5,016 bases of DNA, taken from Kiritimatiellia bacterium. Lineage in GTDB: Bacteria > Verrucomicrobiota > Kiritimatiellia > CAIQIC01 > Lenti-01. The stretch covers positions 1-5,016 of the forward strand of contig JAHDSS010000549.1 in assembly GCA_018432565.1 (NCBI GenBank), written 5' to 3'. The notes under the pieces are model-generated. The model did not search any database and was not told where the DNA came from. It saw only the letters and a program-made list of their open reading frames with translations. Position numbers and translations under genes: made by a program. This document shows, one piece after another, positions 1-4,973 of this stretch (within the stretch, counting starts at the first letter, position 1; the number at the start of each line of letters is the position of its first letter).

Positions 1-207
1 CTGGTCACCTACGAAAAGACGGGCGGAGGCTACACCTCCGTGATCGTCCGCGGCGACGTCGCCGCCGTCAAGGCCGCCTGCGACGCCGGCCAGATCGCCG
101 CCGGCCGCGTCGGCGAAGTGGTCGCCGTCCACGTGATCGCCCGCCCCCACGCCAACGTGGATGCGGTGCTCCCGCTGGGACGCGTCCCCGCCAAGGGCGG
201 CAAGTAA
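1..207 (+). CDS. BMC-H hexameric microcompartment shell protein, C-terminal part (5' truncated)
   Basis: Frame 1 is open from the first base to TAA at 205-207 and encodes the last 68 residues of a BMC-domain (PduA/EutM-like) protein. Family members form hexamers that tile the flat facets of the shell and carry a small central pore for metabolites. The fragment shows the pore-loop segment YEKTGGGY (residues 4-11), the strand VIVRGDV with the helix [10 protein letters not shown], and the typical [15 protein letters not shown] segment, ending in a short Lys/Gly tail. By comparison with PduA (about 94 residues) roughly 32 N-terminal residues lie outside the window. PduA has KIGSG at the pore; here the Ser position is Gly (codon 25-27). 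It is the first visible gene of a co-directional shell operon. Assignment to BMC-H is firm; it could in principle be the second half of a tandem BMC protein, but the ending is that of a PduA-type hexamer. Confidence 0.93.
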   Translation: MVTYEKTGGGYTSVIVRGDVAAVKAACDAGQIAAGRVGEVVAVHVIARPHANVDAVLPLGRVPAKGGK

Positions 208-218
208 GGCGATCCCTT

Positions 219-253
219 GCGGCGGTACGCCGCCGGCCTCCCGCCGGCGGCGT
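219..253. repeat. GC-rich overlapping hairpins after the BMC-H gene
   Basis: A perfect 11-bp inverted repeat has arms 227-237 and 243-253 and a 5-base loop. A smaller perfect 6-bp hairpin (219-224 with 228-233) overlaps its left arm, so the two cannot form together. It begins 12 bases after the BMC-H stop and is not followed by a T-run, so it is not a standard intrinsic terminator. It may be a REP-like element, an mRNA 3'-end stabiliser or a partial attenuator. The 11-mer GCGGCGTCCGC at 247-257 recurs at 748-758 in the next long gene junction. Confidence 0.55.
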
Positions 254-308
254 CCGCCCTTGTGCGATCTGGCCGTATGGATTTGGTTTTGAAATGGCTT
301 GGTTTTGC

Positions 309-373
309 TGTAGCCGGTCCCGTTGGGGCCGGCCCCGAAAAATCCAGCCCCGCGCCCGCCGGGCGCGGCTACA
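309..373. repeat. Composite palindromic element (TGTAGCC...GGCTACA)
   Basis: The ends TGTAGCC (309-315) and GGCTACA (367-373) are perfect 7-bp inverted repeats. Inside are two hairpins: 316-321 with 325-330 (one G-U pair, 3-base loop) and a perfect 8-bp GC hairpin, 350-357 with 361-368, 3-base loop. The second hairpin overlaps the right terminal arm by two bases. The right half (CCGCGCCC then GCGCGGCTACA) recurs upstream of deoB at about 3676-3696, which suggests an interspersed palindromic repeat family. It occupies the leader region before the first BMC-P gene. No protein-coding signal is seen in 208-438. Confidence 0.55.
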
Positions 374-438
374 ACCGATCCGTCTGTTGATCGCAACCTT
401 GTTTGTTTATCGAAACCTAAGCCCCCGGAGGCAGTCGC

Positions 439-726
439 ATGAATCTCGGCAAAGTCGTCGGCACCGTCGTGTCCACCCGCAAGGAACCCGTCCTGGACGG
501 AATCCGCTTTCTCCTCGTCCGCCTCGTTGACACCGAGGGCAAGGAAACCTCCTCGTTTGTCGTGGCTGCCGACGCCATGGGCGCCGGTCCCGGCGAACTG
601 GTCCTGACCGCCGCCGGCTCCTCCGCCCGCCAGACCACCATGACCCAGAACAAGCCCGTGGACAATGTCATCATGGCCATCGTCGATACCTGGGAAGTCG
701 ACGGCAAAACCAAGTACACCAAATGA
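439..726 (+). CDS. BMC-P pentameric shell vertex protein (EutN/CcmL family), copy 1
   Basis: This 95-residue protein belongs to the EutN/CcmL family, whose pentamers cap the vertices of microcompartment shells. The family start is clear: [15 protein letters not shown] (residues 1-15). It is followed by a beta-barrel core, the loop GAGPGE at 48-53, the SSARQT motif at 61-66, and the C-terminal strand [11 protein letters not shown] at 73-83. Length matches the family (about 85-100 residues). The ATG is preceded by GGAGG at 427-431 with a 7-base gap, so the start is well supported. It follows the BMC-H gene after 231 non-coding bases and precedes the aldehyde dehydrogenase. It is clearly diverged from the two BMC-P copies downstream, which suggests distinct vertex roles rather than recent duplication. 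Family assignment is firm; the specific subtype is not resolved. Confidence 0.95.
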   Translation: MNLGKVVGTVVSTRKEPVLDGIRFLLVRLVDTEGKETSSFVVAADAMGAGPGELVLTAAGSSARQTTMTQNKPVDNVIMAIVDTWEVDGKTKYTK

Positions 727-735
727 GTTAGGTAG

Positions 736-756
736 GGACGCCGCGCCGCGGCGTCC
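736..756. repeat. GC hairpin between BMC-P1 and aldehyde dehydrogenase genes
   Basis: GGACGCCGC (736-744) and GCGGCGTCC (748-756) form a perfect 9-bp stem with a 3-base loop, preceded by GGTAG (731-735). There is no T-run behind it, so it is unlikely to terminate transcription; the next gene's ribosome binding site begins 24 bases later. The right arm shares GCGGCGTCCGC and a following TATGGATTT (760-768) with the junction after BMC-H (247-257 and 276-284). GGTAGGG also begins an element at 3575. It is probably a repeat-family member that may modulate mRNA stability within the operon. Confidence 0.5.
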
Positions 757-789
757 GCATATGGATTTCACCCACCCGCGGGAGCCGAT

Positions 790-2247
790 ATGAAACTGAC
801 CGACCAAGACATTGAAGCCATTGCCCGGCGCATCGCCGGCGATCTCCGCGGCGGATCCGCCGCCCCGGCTCCCGCCCCCGCCGCCGCGCCAGCGTCCGCC
901 GCCCCGGCCGTCCCGGCCGGAACCCTTGGCGTCTTCGCCACCGTGGACGAAGCCGTAACCGCCGCCAAGACCGCCTTCCCCGTGTTTTCCGCCCTGCCCC
1001 TGTCCCGCCGCGAACAGGTCATCCAGAGCATCCGCGCCGTCATGCGCGAAAACGCCACGGCCCTCGCCAAGTCTGCCGCGGACGAAACCGGCTACGGCCG
1101 CTTCGAGGACAAGATTCTCAAGAATCAGCTCGTCATCGAAAAGACCCCCGGCACGGAGGACCTGCCCCCGACGGCCTGGACCGGCGACCACGGCCTGACC
1201 CTGATGGAACCCGCTCCCTACGGCATCATCGGCGCCATCACCCCCACCACCAATCCCACGTCCACCATCATCTGCAACGCCATCGGCATGCTGGCCGCCG
1301 GCAATGTCGTGGTCTTCAACGTCCACCCCTCCGCCAAGCAGTGCTCCATCGAAACCGTTGCGCTCATCAACAAGGCGGTCATGGCCGCCGGCGGGCCCCC
1401 CAACACCGCCGTCTGCGTCGGCGAATCCTCCATCGAATCCGCCGGCCAGCTCATGAAGCACCCCGGCATCCGCGTCCTCGTCGTCACCGGCGGCGGGGGC
1501 GTCGTCAAGGCTGCCATGTCCAGCGGCAAGCGCGCCATCTGCGCGGGCCCCGGCAATCCCCCCGTCGTCGTGGATGAAACCGCCGATATCGAAAAGGCCG
1601 CCGGCGACATCGTGCTCGGCGCCTCGTTCGACAACAACATGATCTGCGTCGAGGAAAAAGAGACCGTCGTGGTCGCCTCCGTCGCCGACAAGCTCATCCA
1701 GGCCATGACCCGCAACAACGCGGTGCTGATTGACAAATCCAAAATCCCGGCCATGGAACAGGTCATTTTCTCCAAGATGGCCGGTCCGCGCGGCCATGCC
1801 ACGGTCAACCGCAAATGGATCGGCCAGAACGCTGACAAGATCCTGGCCGAAATAGGTATCGCGGCCCCCCCCACCACCCGCCTGGCCATCGTCGAAGTGC
1901 CCGAGGACCATCCCCTGCTCTGGACGGAGCAGATGATGCCGGTCATGCCCATCACCCGCGTCCCCAATGTGGACTACGCCATTGATATCGCCCTGCAGAT
2001 GGAAGGCTTCAATTTCCATACTGCCCTGATGCACTCGAAGAACATCGACAAGCTGTCCAAGATGGCCCGCCAGTGCAACTGCTCCATCTTCGTCAAGAAC
2101 GGCCGCTCCCAGGCCGGCCTCGGCTTCGGCGGCGAAGGCTTCACCTCTTTCACCATCGCCTCGCCCACCGGCGAAGGCCTTACCACCCCCCGCAGCTTTT
2201 CCCGCTGGCGCCGCTGCGCCCTCATCGACCACTTCCGTATCGTGTAA
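790..2247 (+). CDS. CoA-acylating aldehyde dehydrogenase, BMC-associated (PduP/EutE-like), with N-terminal encapsulation peptide
   Basis: This 485-residue enzyme of the aldehyde dehydrogenase superfamily most resembles PduP/EutE. That family oxidises an aldehyde (acetaldehyde, propionaldehyde or similar) with NAD+ and coenzyme A to the acyl-CoA inside a shell. The catalytic Cys is C286 in ASFDNNMICVEEKE (codon 1645-1647). The segment PYGIIGAITPTTNPTST (143-159), the glycine-rich TGGGG (233-237), the loop AGPGNPP (252-258) and the ending FTIASPTGEG...RCALIDHFRIV are typical of the family and show that it is complete. Residues 1-20 form an amphipathic helix (LTDQDIEAIARRIAGDL), joined by an Ala/Pro-rich linker (about 23-43) to the catalytic domain. 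This is the arrangement of a PduP-type encapsulation peptide that docks cargo to the shell. GGGAG (780-784) lies 5 bases before the ATG. Partner enzymes (aldehyde source, phosphotransacylase, alcohol dehydrogenase) are not in the window, so the true substrate is open. Confidence 0.95.
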   Translation: MKLTDQDIEAIARRIAGDLRGGSAAPAPAPAAAPASAAPAVPAGTLGVFATVDEAVTAAKTAFPVFSALPLSRREQVIQSIRAVMRENATALAKSAADETGYGRFEDKILKNQLVIEKTPGTEDLPPTAWTGDHGLTLMEPAPYGIIGAITPTTNPTSTIICNAIGMLAAGNVVVFNVHPSAKQCSIETVALINKAVMAAGGPPNTAVCVGESSIESAGQLMKHPGIRVLVVTGGGGVVKAAMSSGKRAICAGPGNPPVVVDETADIEKAAGDIVLGASFDNNMICVEEKETVVVASVADKLIQAMTRNNAVLIDKSKIPAMEQVIFSKMAGPRGHATVNRKWIGQNADKILAEIGIAAPPTTRLAIVEVPEDHPLLWTEQMMPVMPITRVPNVDYAIDIALQMEGFNFHTALMHSKNIDKLSKMARQCNCSIFVKNGRSQAGLGFGGEGFTSFTIASPTGEGLTTPRSFSRWRRCALIDHFRIV

Positions 2248-2266
2248 CTATGTTTTTCTCAACCCA

Positions 2267-2301
2267 TCCTGACTCCTGTCTCCTGACTACTGACTCCTGA
2301 T
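2267..2301. repeat. 7-bp tandem repeat (TCCTGAC)5 in the gene junction
   Basis: Five consecutive heptamers run from 2267 to 2301: TCCTGAC, TCCTGTC, TCCTGAC, TACTGAC, TCCTGAT. They fill most of the 57-base gap between the aldehyde dehydrogenase stop (2247) and the BMC-T ATG (2305), including the place where a ribosome binding site would be expected. The units are pyrimidine-rich (CTCCT) and resemble the anti-Shine-Dalgarno rather than a Shine-Dalgarno sequence. It looks like a short interspersed repeat that spread or expanded at the junction. Confidence 0.75.
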
Positions 2302-2304
2302 TTG

Positions 2305-2919
2305 ATGAAACCCCACCCCGCATTTGCTTCCATCGAGTTCTCCAGCGTGCCGGCCGGCCTGTTTGCCGCCGACGCCCTGCTGAAGAAATCCCCCATCGGC
2401 CTGATCCGCACCGGCACCATCGGGGGCGGCAAATTCCTGATTTTGCTGGCGGGCAGCACGGCCTCCGTCGCCGAAGCCCACGAAGAAGCGCTCTTCCACG
2501 GGGGACTGCAGGTCGCCGACGACTGTTTCCTGCCCGACATCCATCCCGAACTCTACGACGGCATTCTCGGAAACCGGCGCCAGATGGGCGAAGGCCCGCT
2601 CTGGATTCTGGAAACGCCCACCGTCTCCTGCAACATCCAGGCCGTCGAACGCGCCATGAAGGGCGTCCCGGTCGATCTCGTCGAATTCCGCGCCGGCGAC
2701 CCCCGCATGGACGGCCGTGGGCTCGCCATTCTCCAGGGCGACCTCTACGACGTCGAAGCCGCGCAGGAAATCGCCCTCTCCGCACTCGAAACCCGCGGCA
2801 TCCCCGCCCAGCACCGCGTCCTCACCGCCCCCCACGACGCCCTGCTCGCCCAGATTTCCGTTTCCACCCGCTTCGACCGCGCCCAAGCCCTCCCGCTAGA
2901 AGGAGAAACCGCGTCCTAA
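2305..2919 (+). CDS. BMC-T tandem-domain trimeric shell protein (PduT-like), lacking the Fe-S cysteine
   Basis: This 204-residue protein has two BMC domains in tandem. Domain 1 is about residues 6-85 (ASIEFSSVPAGLFAADALL, pore loop TGTIGGGKF, then LLAGSTASVAEAHEEAL). Domain 2 is about 97-185 (GPLWILETPTVSCNIQAVERAM, pore loop around DGRG at 136-139, then LAILQGDLYDVEAAQEIAL). Such proteins form trimers with pseudo-hexameric shape that sit in shell facets. The order and length match PduT (184 residues). In PduT the first pore loop reads TICPGKF and its Cys38 binds a 4Fe-4S cluster at the pore; the aligned residue here is Gly40, so a cluster held that way is not expected. The start is ATG 2305; a TTG directly before it is possible but less likely. 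No Shine-Dalgarno is visible because a heptamer repeat occupies the spot. AGAAGGAGA at 2898-2906, inside the 3' end, is too far (29 bases) from the next ATG to serve it directly. Confidence 0.9.
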   Translation: MKPHPAFASIEFSSVPAGLFAADALLKKSPIGLIRTGTIGGGKFLILLAGSTASVAEAHEEALFHGGLQVADDCFLPDIHPELYDGILGNRRQMGEGPLWILETPTVSCNIQAVERAMKGVPVDLVEFRAGDPRMDGRGLAILQGDLYDVEAAQEIALSALETRGIPAQHRVLTAPHDALLAQISVSTRFDRAQALPLEGETAS

Positions 2920-2935
2920 CCGACAGGGAATCGCC

Positions 2936-3226
2936 ATGCTGCTAGGAAAAGTCATCGGAACCTTGGTCTCCACGCAGGTCTATGAAGGCCTGCAGGGCGT
3001 CCCCATGCTCTGGGTCCAGCCGCTCGCCAAGGACGGCGCCGAAAAGGGCGCGCCCATCGTCTGCGCCGACGGCACCCGCATGGCCGGCCCCGGCGAACTC
3101 GTTTATTACGAGGGCGGCCGCGAAGCGGCCATGCTCCTCGATCCCTGGTTCGTCCCGGTGGACCACGCCATCGTCGGCATCGTGGACGGCGTCGAAGCGC
3201 CCGGGTGGAAAGGCGGCCCCTCGTGA
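2936..3226 (+). CDS. BMC-P pentameric shell vertex protein (EutN/CcmL family), copy 2
   Basis: This 96-residue EutN/CcmL-family pentamer protein starts with the diagnostic MLLGKVIGTLVSTQ (1-14). It has the GPGE loop at 51-54 and the C-terminal strand PVDHAIVGIVDGVEAPGW (74-91). Unlike copies 1 and 3 it lacks the (S/G)xAR(Q) motif after the GPGE loop, having GREAAM instead, so it is the most diverged of the three. AGGGAA (2925-2930) is 5 bases before the ATG. It begins 16 bases after the BMC-T stop and its TGA (3224-3226) overlaps the GTG start of the next BMC-P gene, implying co-transcription and translational coupling. Family assignment is firm; whether the three copies form separate or mixed pentamers cannot be told. 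Confidence 0.95.
   Translation: MLLGKVIGTLVSTQVYEGLQGVPMLWVQPLAKDGAEKGAPIVCADGTRMAGPGELVYYEGGREAAMLLDPWFVPVDHAIVGIVDGVEAPGWKGGPS
3207..3213 (+). promoter_or_regulatory. Ribosome binding site deciding the BMC-P3 start
   Basis: GGAAAGG lies 9 bases before GTG 3223. An in-frame GTG at 3205 would add six residues (MERRPL) not found at the family N-terminus and has no good site of its own. Starting at 3223 gives MIIGKVIGNIHST, which aligns with the starts of both other BMC-P proteins. Confidence 0.65.
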
Positions 3227-3501
3227 TAATCGGCAAGGTCATCGGCAATATCCACTCCACCATCCGCCACCCGTTTTACGGCGGACGGAAACTCCTCGTG
3301 GTGGAAAAGATCGAAACGGACGGCGCTCCGGCCTCCGGCTATCTGGTGGCGATCGACCGCGCCGGCGCCGGCGCCGGCGAAACCGTCCTGGTCCTCGACG
3401 AAGGCAACGGCGCCCGCCAGGTGCTCGAATCCAAGGACGGGCCGGTGCGAAGTGTCATTGTCGGCATCGTGGATGAAATCAGCGAAAGCAAAACCCCGTG
3501 A
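3223..3501 (+). CDS. BMC-P pentameric shell vertex protein (EutN/CcmL family), copy 3
   Basis: This 92-residue EutN/CcmL-family protein is the last gene of the shell operon. It shows MIIGKVIGNIHSTIRHP (1-17), the GAGAGE loop (48-53), NGARQV (62-67) and the C-terminal strand VRSVIVGIVDEI (75-86). The start is taken as GTG 3223 because its GTGA overlap with the previous stop gives the expected family N-terminus; a GTG at 3205 is the alternative. The last four codons and the stop (TGA 3499-3501) lie inside the intrinsic terminator hairpin, so the C-terminal SKTP tail is partly set by the terminator. Close spacing of two BMC-P genes suggests matched production, since only few pentamers are needed per shell. 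Confidence 0.94.
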   Translation: MIIGKVIGNIHSTIRHPFYGGRKLLVVEKIETDGAPASGYLVAIDRAGAGAGETVLVLDEGNGARQVLESKDGPVRSVIVGIVDEISESKTP

Positions 3502-3514
3502 AAACGGGGTTTTT
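3490..3514 (+). terminator. Intrinsic (Rho-independent) terminator of the shell operon
   Basis: A perfect 10-bp stem AAAACCCCGT (3490-3499) / ACGGGGTTTT (3504-3513) encloses a GAAA tetraloop (3500-3503), and the T-run extends to 3514. The stop codon of the third BMC-P gene straddles the stem and loop. This separates the shell operon from deoB transcriptionally, at least in part. Confidence 0.88.
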
Positions 3515-3554
3515 CAATCTTGGATCAATTCAGATCCGGCTCACCCGGAGGGTT

Positions 3555-3604
3555 CGCCCTACCTGGGGGTCCAAGGTAGGGCGAGGCGTCCCCGCCGAGC
3601 CGGG
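3555..3604. repeat. Palindromic element with GGTAGGGCG motif
   Basis: CGCCCTACCT (3555-3564) and AGGTAGGGCG (3574-3583) are perfect 10-bp inverted repeats with a 9-base centre. They are followed by a further GC-rich stretch (GGCGTCCCCGCC, 3585-3596) able to form a small hairpin. The GGTAGGG start resembles the element at 731. It has no coding signal and follows the terminator, so it could also act as a back-up 3' structure. Confidence 0.5.
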
Positions 3605-3620
3605 CGGTTATGCCGTTTTC

Positions 3621-3662
3621 TTGGACATTGGATATTGAAGATTGGATATTGGATATTGAGTG
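3621..3662. repeat. 7-bp tandem repeat (TTGGATA)n upstream of deoB
   Basis: Six heptamers run in phase: TTGGACA, TTGGATA, TTGAAGA, TTGGATA, TTGGATA, TTGAGTG. The same unit reappears at 4991-5016, so it is an interspersed family. The A+T content contrasts sharply with the surrounding GC-rich DNA. An open frame reading from 3610 through this repeat into deoB is not a credible N-terminal extension. Confidence 0.75.
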
Positions 3663-3670
3663 CTTATTAA
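3642..3670 (+). promoter_or_regulatory. Possible promoter for deoB inside the heptamer repeat
   Basis: TTGGAT (3642-3647), a 17-base spacer and TATTAA (3665-3670) resemble a sigma-70-type -35/-10 pair, with 3/6 and 4/6 matches to consensus. It lies downstream of the terminator and 42 bases before the deoB ATG, where a promoter would be needed. The match is weak and any TTGGATA repeat yields -35-like hexamers. Confidence 0.25.
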
Positions 3671-3675
3671 CCCCC

Positions 3676-3696
3676 GCCGCGCCCGGCGCGGCTACA
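3676..3696. repeat. GCGGCTACA palindrome in the deoB leader
   Basis: GCCGCGCC (3676-3683) and GGCGCGGC (3685-3692) form an 8-bp palindrome around one base, followed by TACA. The sequence from the palindrome to TACA matches the right half of the element at 350-373. It directly precedes the deoB ribosome binding site (3701-3705), so if transcribed it could influence deoB translation. Confidence 0.5.
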
Positions 3697-3711
3697 GAAA
3701 GAAGGCCGAAG

Positions 3712-4890
3712 ATGAAAGCCATCCTGATCATTCTCGACTCCGTGGGCATCGGCGCCGCCCCCGACGCCGCCGAATACGGCGATGCCGGTGCCTCGACTCT
3801 TTCCCATCTCGCCGCCGCCGCCGGCGGACTCAACGTCCCGACCCTGCAGAAGATGGGCCTCGGCAACATTCCCCCCCTCCTTCATCACCGCCCCGTCGAA
3901 TCCATCGAAGGCGTCCCCCCCGAGAAGAATCCCATCGCCTCCAGCGGCGCCATGCGCGAAATGTCCGACGGCAAGGACACCATCACCGGCCACTGGGAAA
4001 TCGCCGGGCTGGAAGTCGATCCGGGCTTCTACAACTTCCCCTTTGAAAATTCATTCCCGCCCGACCTGATCGCCGCCTTCGAGAAGGAAACCGGCCGCAA
4101 GCTGATCGGCAACAAGGCCGCCAGCGGCACCGCCATCATCGACGAACTCGGCCCCGAACACCTCGAAACCGGCGCCCTCATCTGCTACACCTCCGCCGAC
4201 AGCGTCTTTCAGATCGCCGCCCACGAGGAAATCGTCCCCGTCCCCGAACTCTACCGCTACTGCGACATCGCCCGCCGCCTCTGCGACCCCCTGCGCGTCG
4301 GCCGCGTCATCGCCCGCCCCTTCATCGGCAAGCCCGGCACCTTCAAACGCACGGAAAACCGCAAGGATTTCGCCTATCTGCCCGATGAGCAAACCATCCT
4401 CGAACGGCTTGTCGAAAAAGATGTCCCCGTCTATGCCGTCGGCAAGATCGAGGACATCTACTGCCACCGCGGCATCACCGAATCCGTCCATACCGGCAAC
4501 AACGCCGACTCCCAGGCCCTCGTCGAGAAATGGACGAAGGAAAAGGATTCCGGGCTGATCATTGCCAACTTCATTGACTACGACATGATCTACGGCCACC
4601 GCCGCGACGCCAAGGGCTATGCGCACAGCCTTGAACTGACCGACCAGTGGCTGACGAACTACCTGCCGCTGGTGAAGGAAGGCGACCTGCTCATCATCAC
4701 CGCCGACCACGGCAACGATCCGACCTTCCAGGGCACCGACCACACCCGCGAATACGTCCCCCTGCTGGTGTACCGCCCCGGCGAACCTGCCGAAAACCTT
4801 GGCATCCGCCGCGGCTTCTATGACATCGCCCAGTCCCTCGCCCGGTTCTTCGGCATCCCCGCCATCCCCCGCGGCGCGTCGTTTGTCTAG
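3712..4890 (+). CDS. deoB: Phosphopentomutase
   Basis: This 392-residue enzyme interconverts ribose 1-phosphate and ribose 5-phosphate and the deoxyribose equivalents in the cytoplasm, linking nucleoside phosphorylases to pentose metabolism and to DeoC. It belongs to the alkaline-phosphatase superfamily. Compared with the Bacillus cereus enzyme as I recall it, the metal ligands are present as D9 (ILDSVGIGA), D291 and H296 (DMIYGHRRD), D332 and H333 (TADHGND) and H344 (GTDHTREYVP). The phosphate-accepting Thr is T90 in GKDTITGHWE. The cap domain is about 100-215, with IGNKAASGT, YTSADSVFQIAAHEE and RVIARPFIGKPG. Length is normal for the family. The start is ATG 3712 with GAAGG at 3701-3705; an upstream in-frame ATG at 3610 would translate repeat DNA and is rejected. 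It follows the shell operon terminator by about 200 bases and could supply sugar phosphate to that system. Confidence 0.97.
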   Translation: MKAILIILDSVGIGAAPDAAEYGDAGASTLSHLAAAAGGLNVPTLQKMGLGNIPPLLHHRPVESIEGVPPEKNPIASSGAMREMSDGKDTITGHWEIAGLEVDPGFYNFPFENSFPPDLIAAFEKETGRKLIGNKAASGTAIIDELGPEHLETGALICYTSADSVFQIAAHEEIVPVPELYRYCDIARRLCDPLRVGRVIARPFIGKPGTFKRTENRKDFAYLPDEQTILERLVEKDVPVYAVGKIEDIYCHRGITESVHTGNNADSQALVEKWTKEKDSGLIIANFIDYDMIYGHRRDAKGYAHSLELTDQWLTNYLPLVKEGDLLIITADHGNDPTFQGTDHTREYVPLLVYRPGEPAENLGIRRGFYDIAQSLARFFGIPAIPRGASFV

Positions 4891-4900
4891 AAGCTTGATC

Positions 4901-4973
4901 AACCACGGATAGACACAGATGAACATGGATACGCCCAGTCCCAATCTGTGCCCATCCGTGTCCATCCGTGGTT
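4901..4973. repeat. Imperfect inverted repeat with 10-bp period (CACGGATGGA type)
   Basis: Arms 4901-4930 and 4944-4973 match as inverted repeats at 24 of 30 positions, with the outer 10 bp perfect and a 13-base centre. Each arm is itself built of about three decamers (CACGGATAGA, CACAGATGAA, CATGGATACG in the left arm). It begins 10 bases after the deoB stop. I recall similar sequence as an intergenic repeat in verrucomicrobial-type genomes, but could not check. Confidence 0.7.

Noticed and set aside
387..415. Possible promoter (TTGATC...TTTATC) before BMC-P1
   Set aside because: The spacing between the hexamers is about 14 bases, which is too short, and no better -10 element lies at 17 bases.
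294..530. 78-codon + strand frame in the leader of BMC-P1
   Set aside because: It is Arg/Pro-rich, runs through palindromic repeat DNA and overlaps the well-supported BMC-P1 gene in another frame.
1218..1967. 249-codon open frame on the - strand opposite the aldehyde dehydrogenase
   Set aside because: It is a shadow of the conserved catalytic domain, with Ser/Thr/Met-rich unfolded-looking sequence and no family resemblance.
2267..2301. CRISPR-like array
   Set aside because: The units are contiguous heptamers without spacers, and no cas genes are present.
2222..2886. Overlapping - strand frames across the BMC-T gene
   Set aside because: They are shadows of BMC-T in a GC-rich genome; their starts or ends run into the TCCTGAC repeat and the translations are low complexity.
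3610..3711. Upstream in-frame ATG extending deoB by 34 residues
   Set aside because: It would translate the TTGGATA repeat and a GC palindrome; the internal ATG at 3712 has a good ribosome binding site and gives the normal DeoB N-terminus.
4051..4965. 304-codon open frame on the - strand opposite deoB
   Set aside because: It lies antisense to a clearly conserved enzyme, its translation is low-complexity Gly/Ala/Val/Asp-rich as expected from GC-rich codon shadows, and its start falls in the repeat after deoB.
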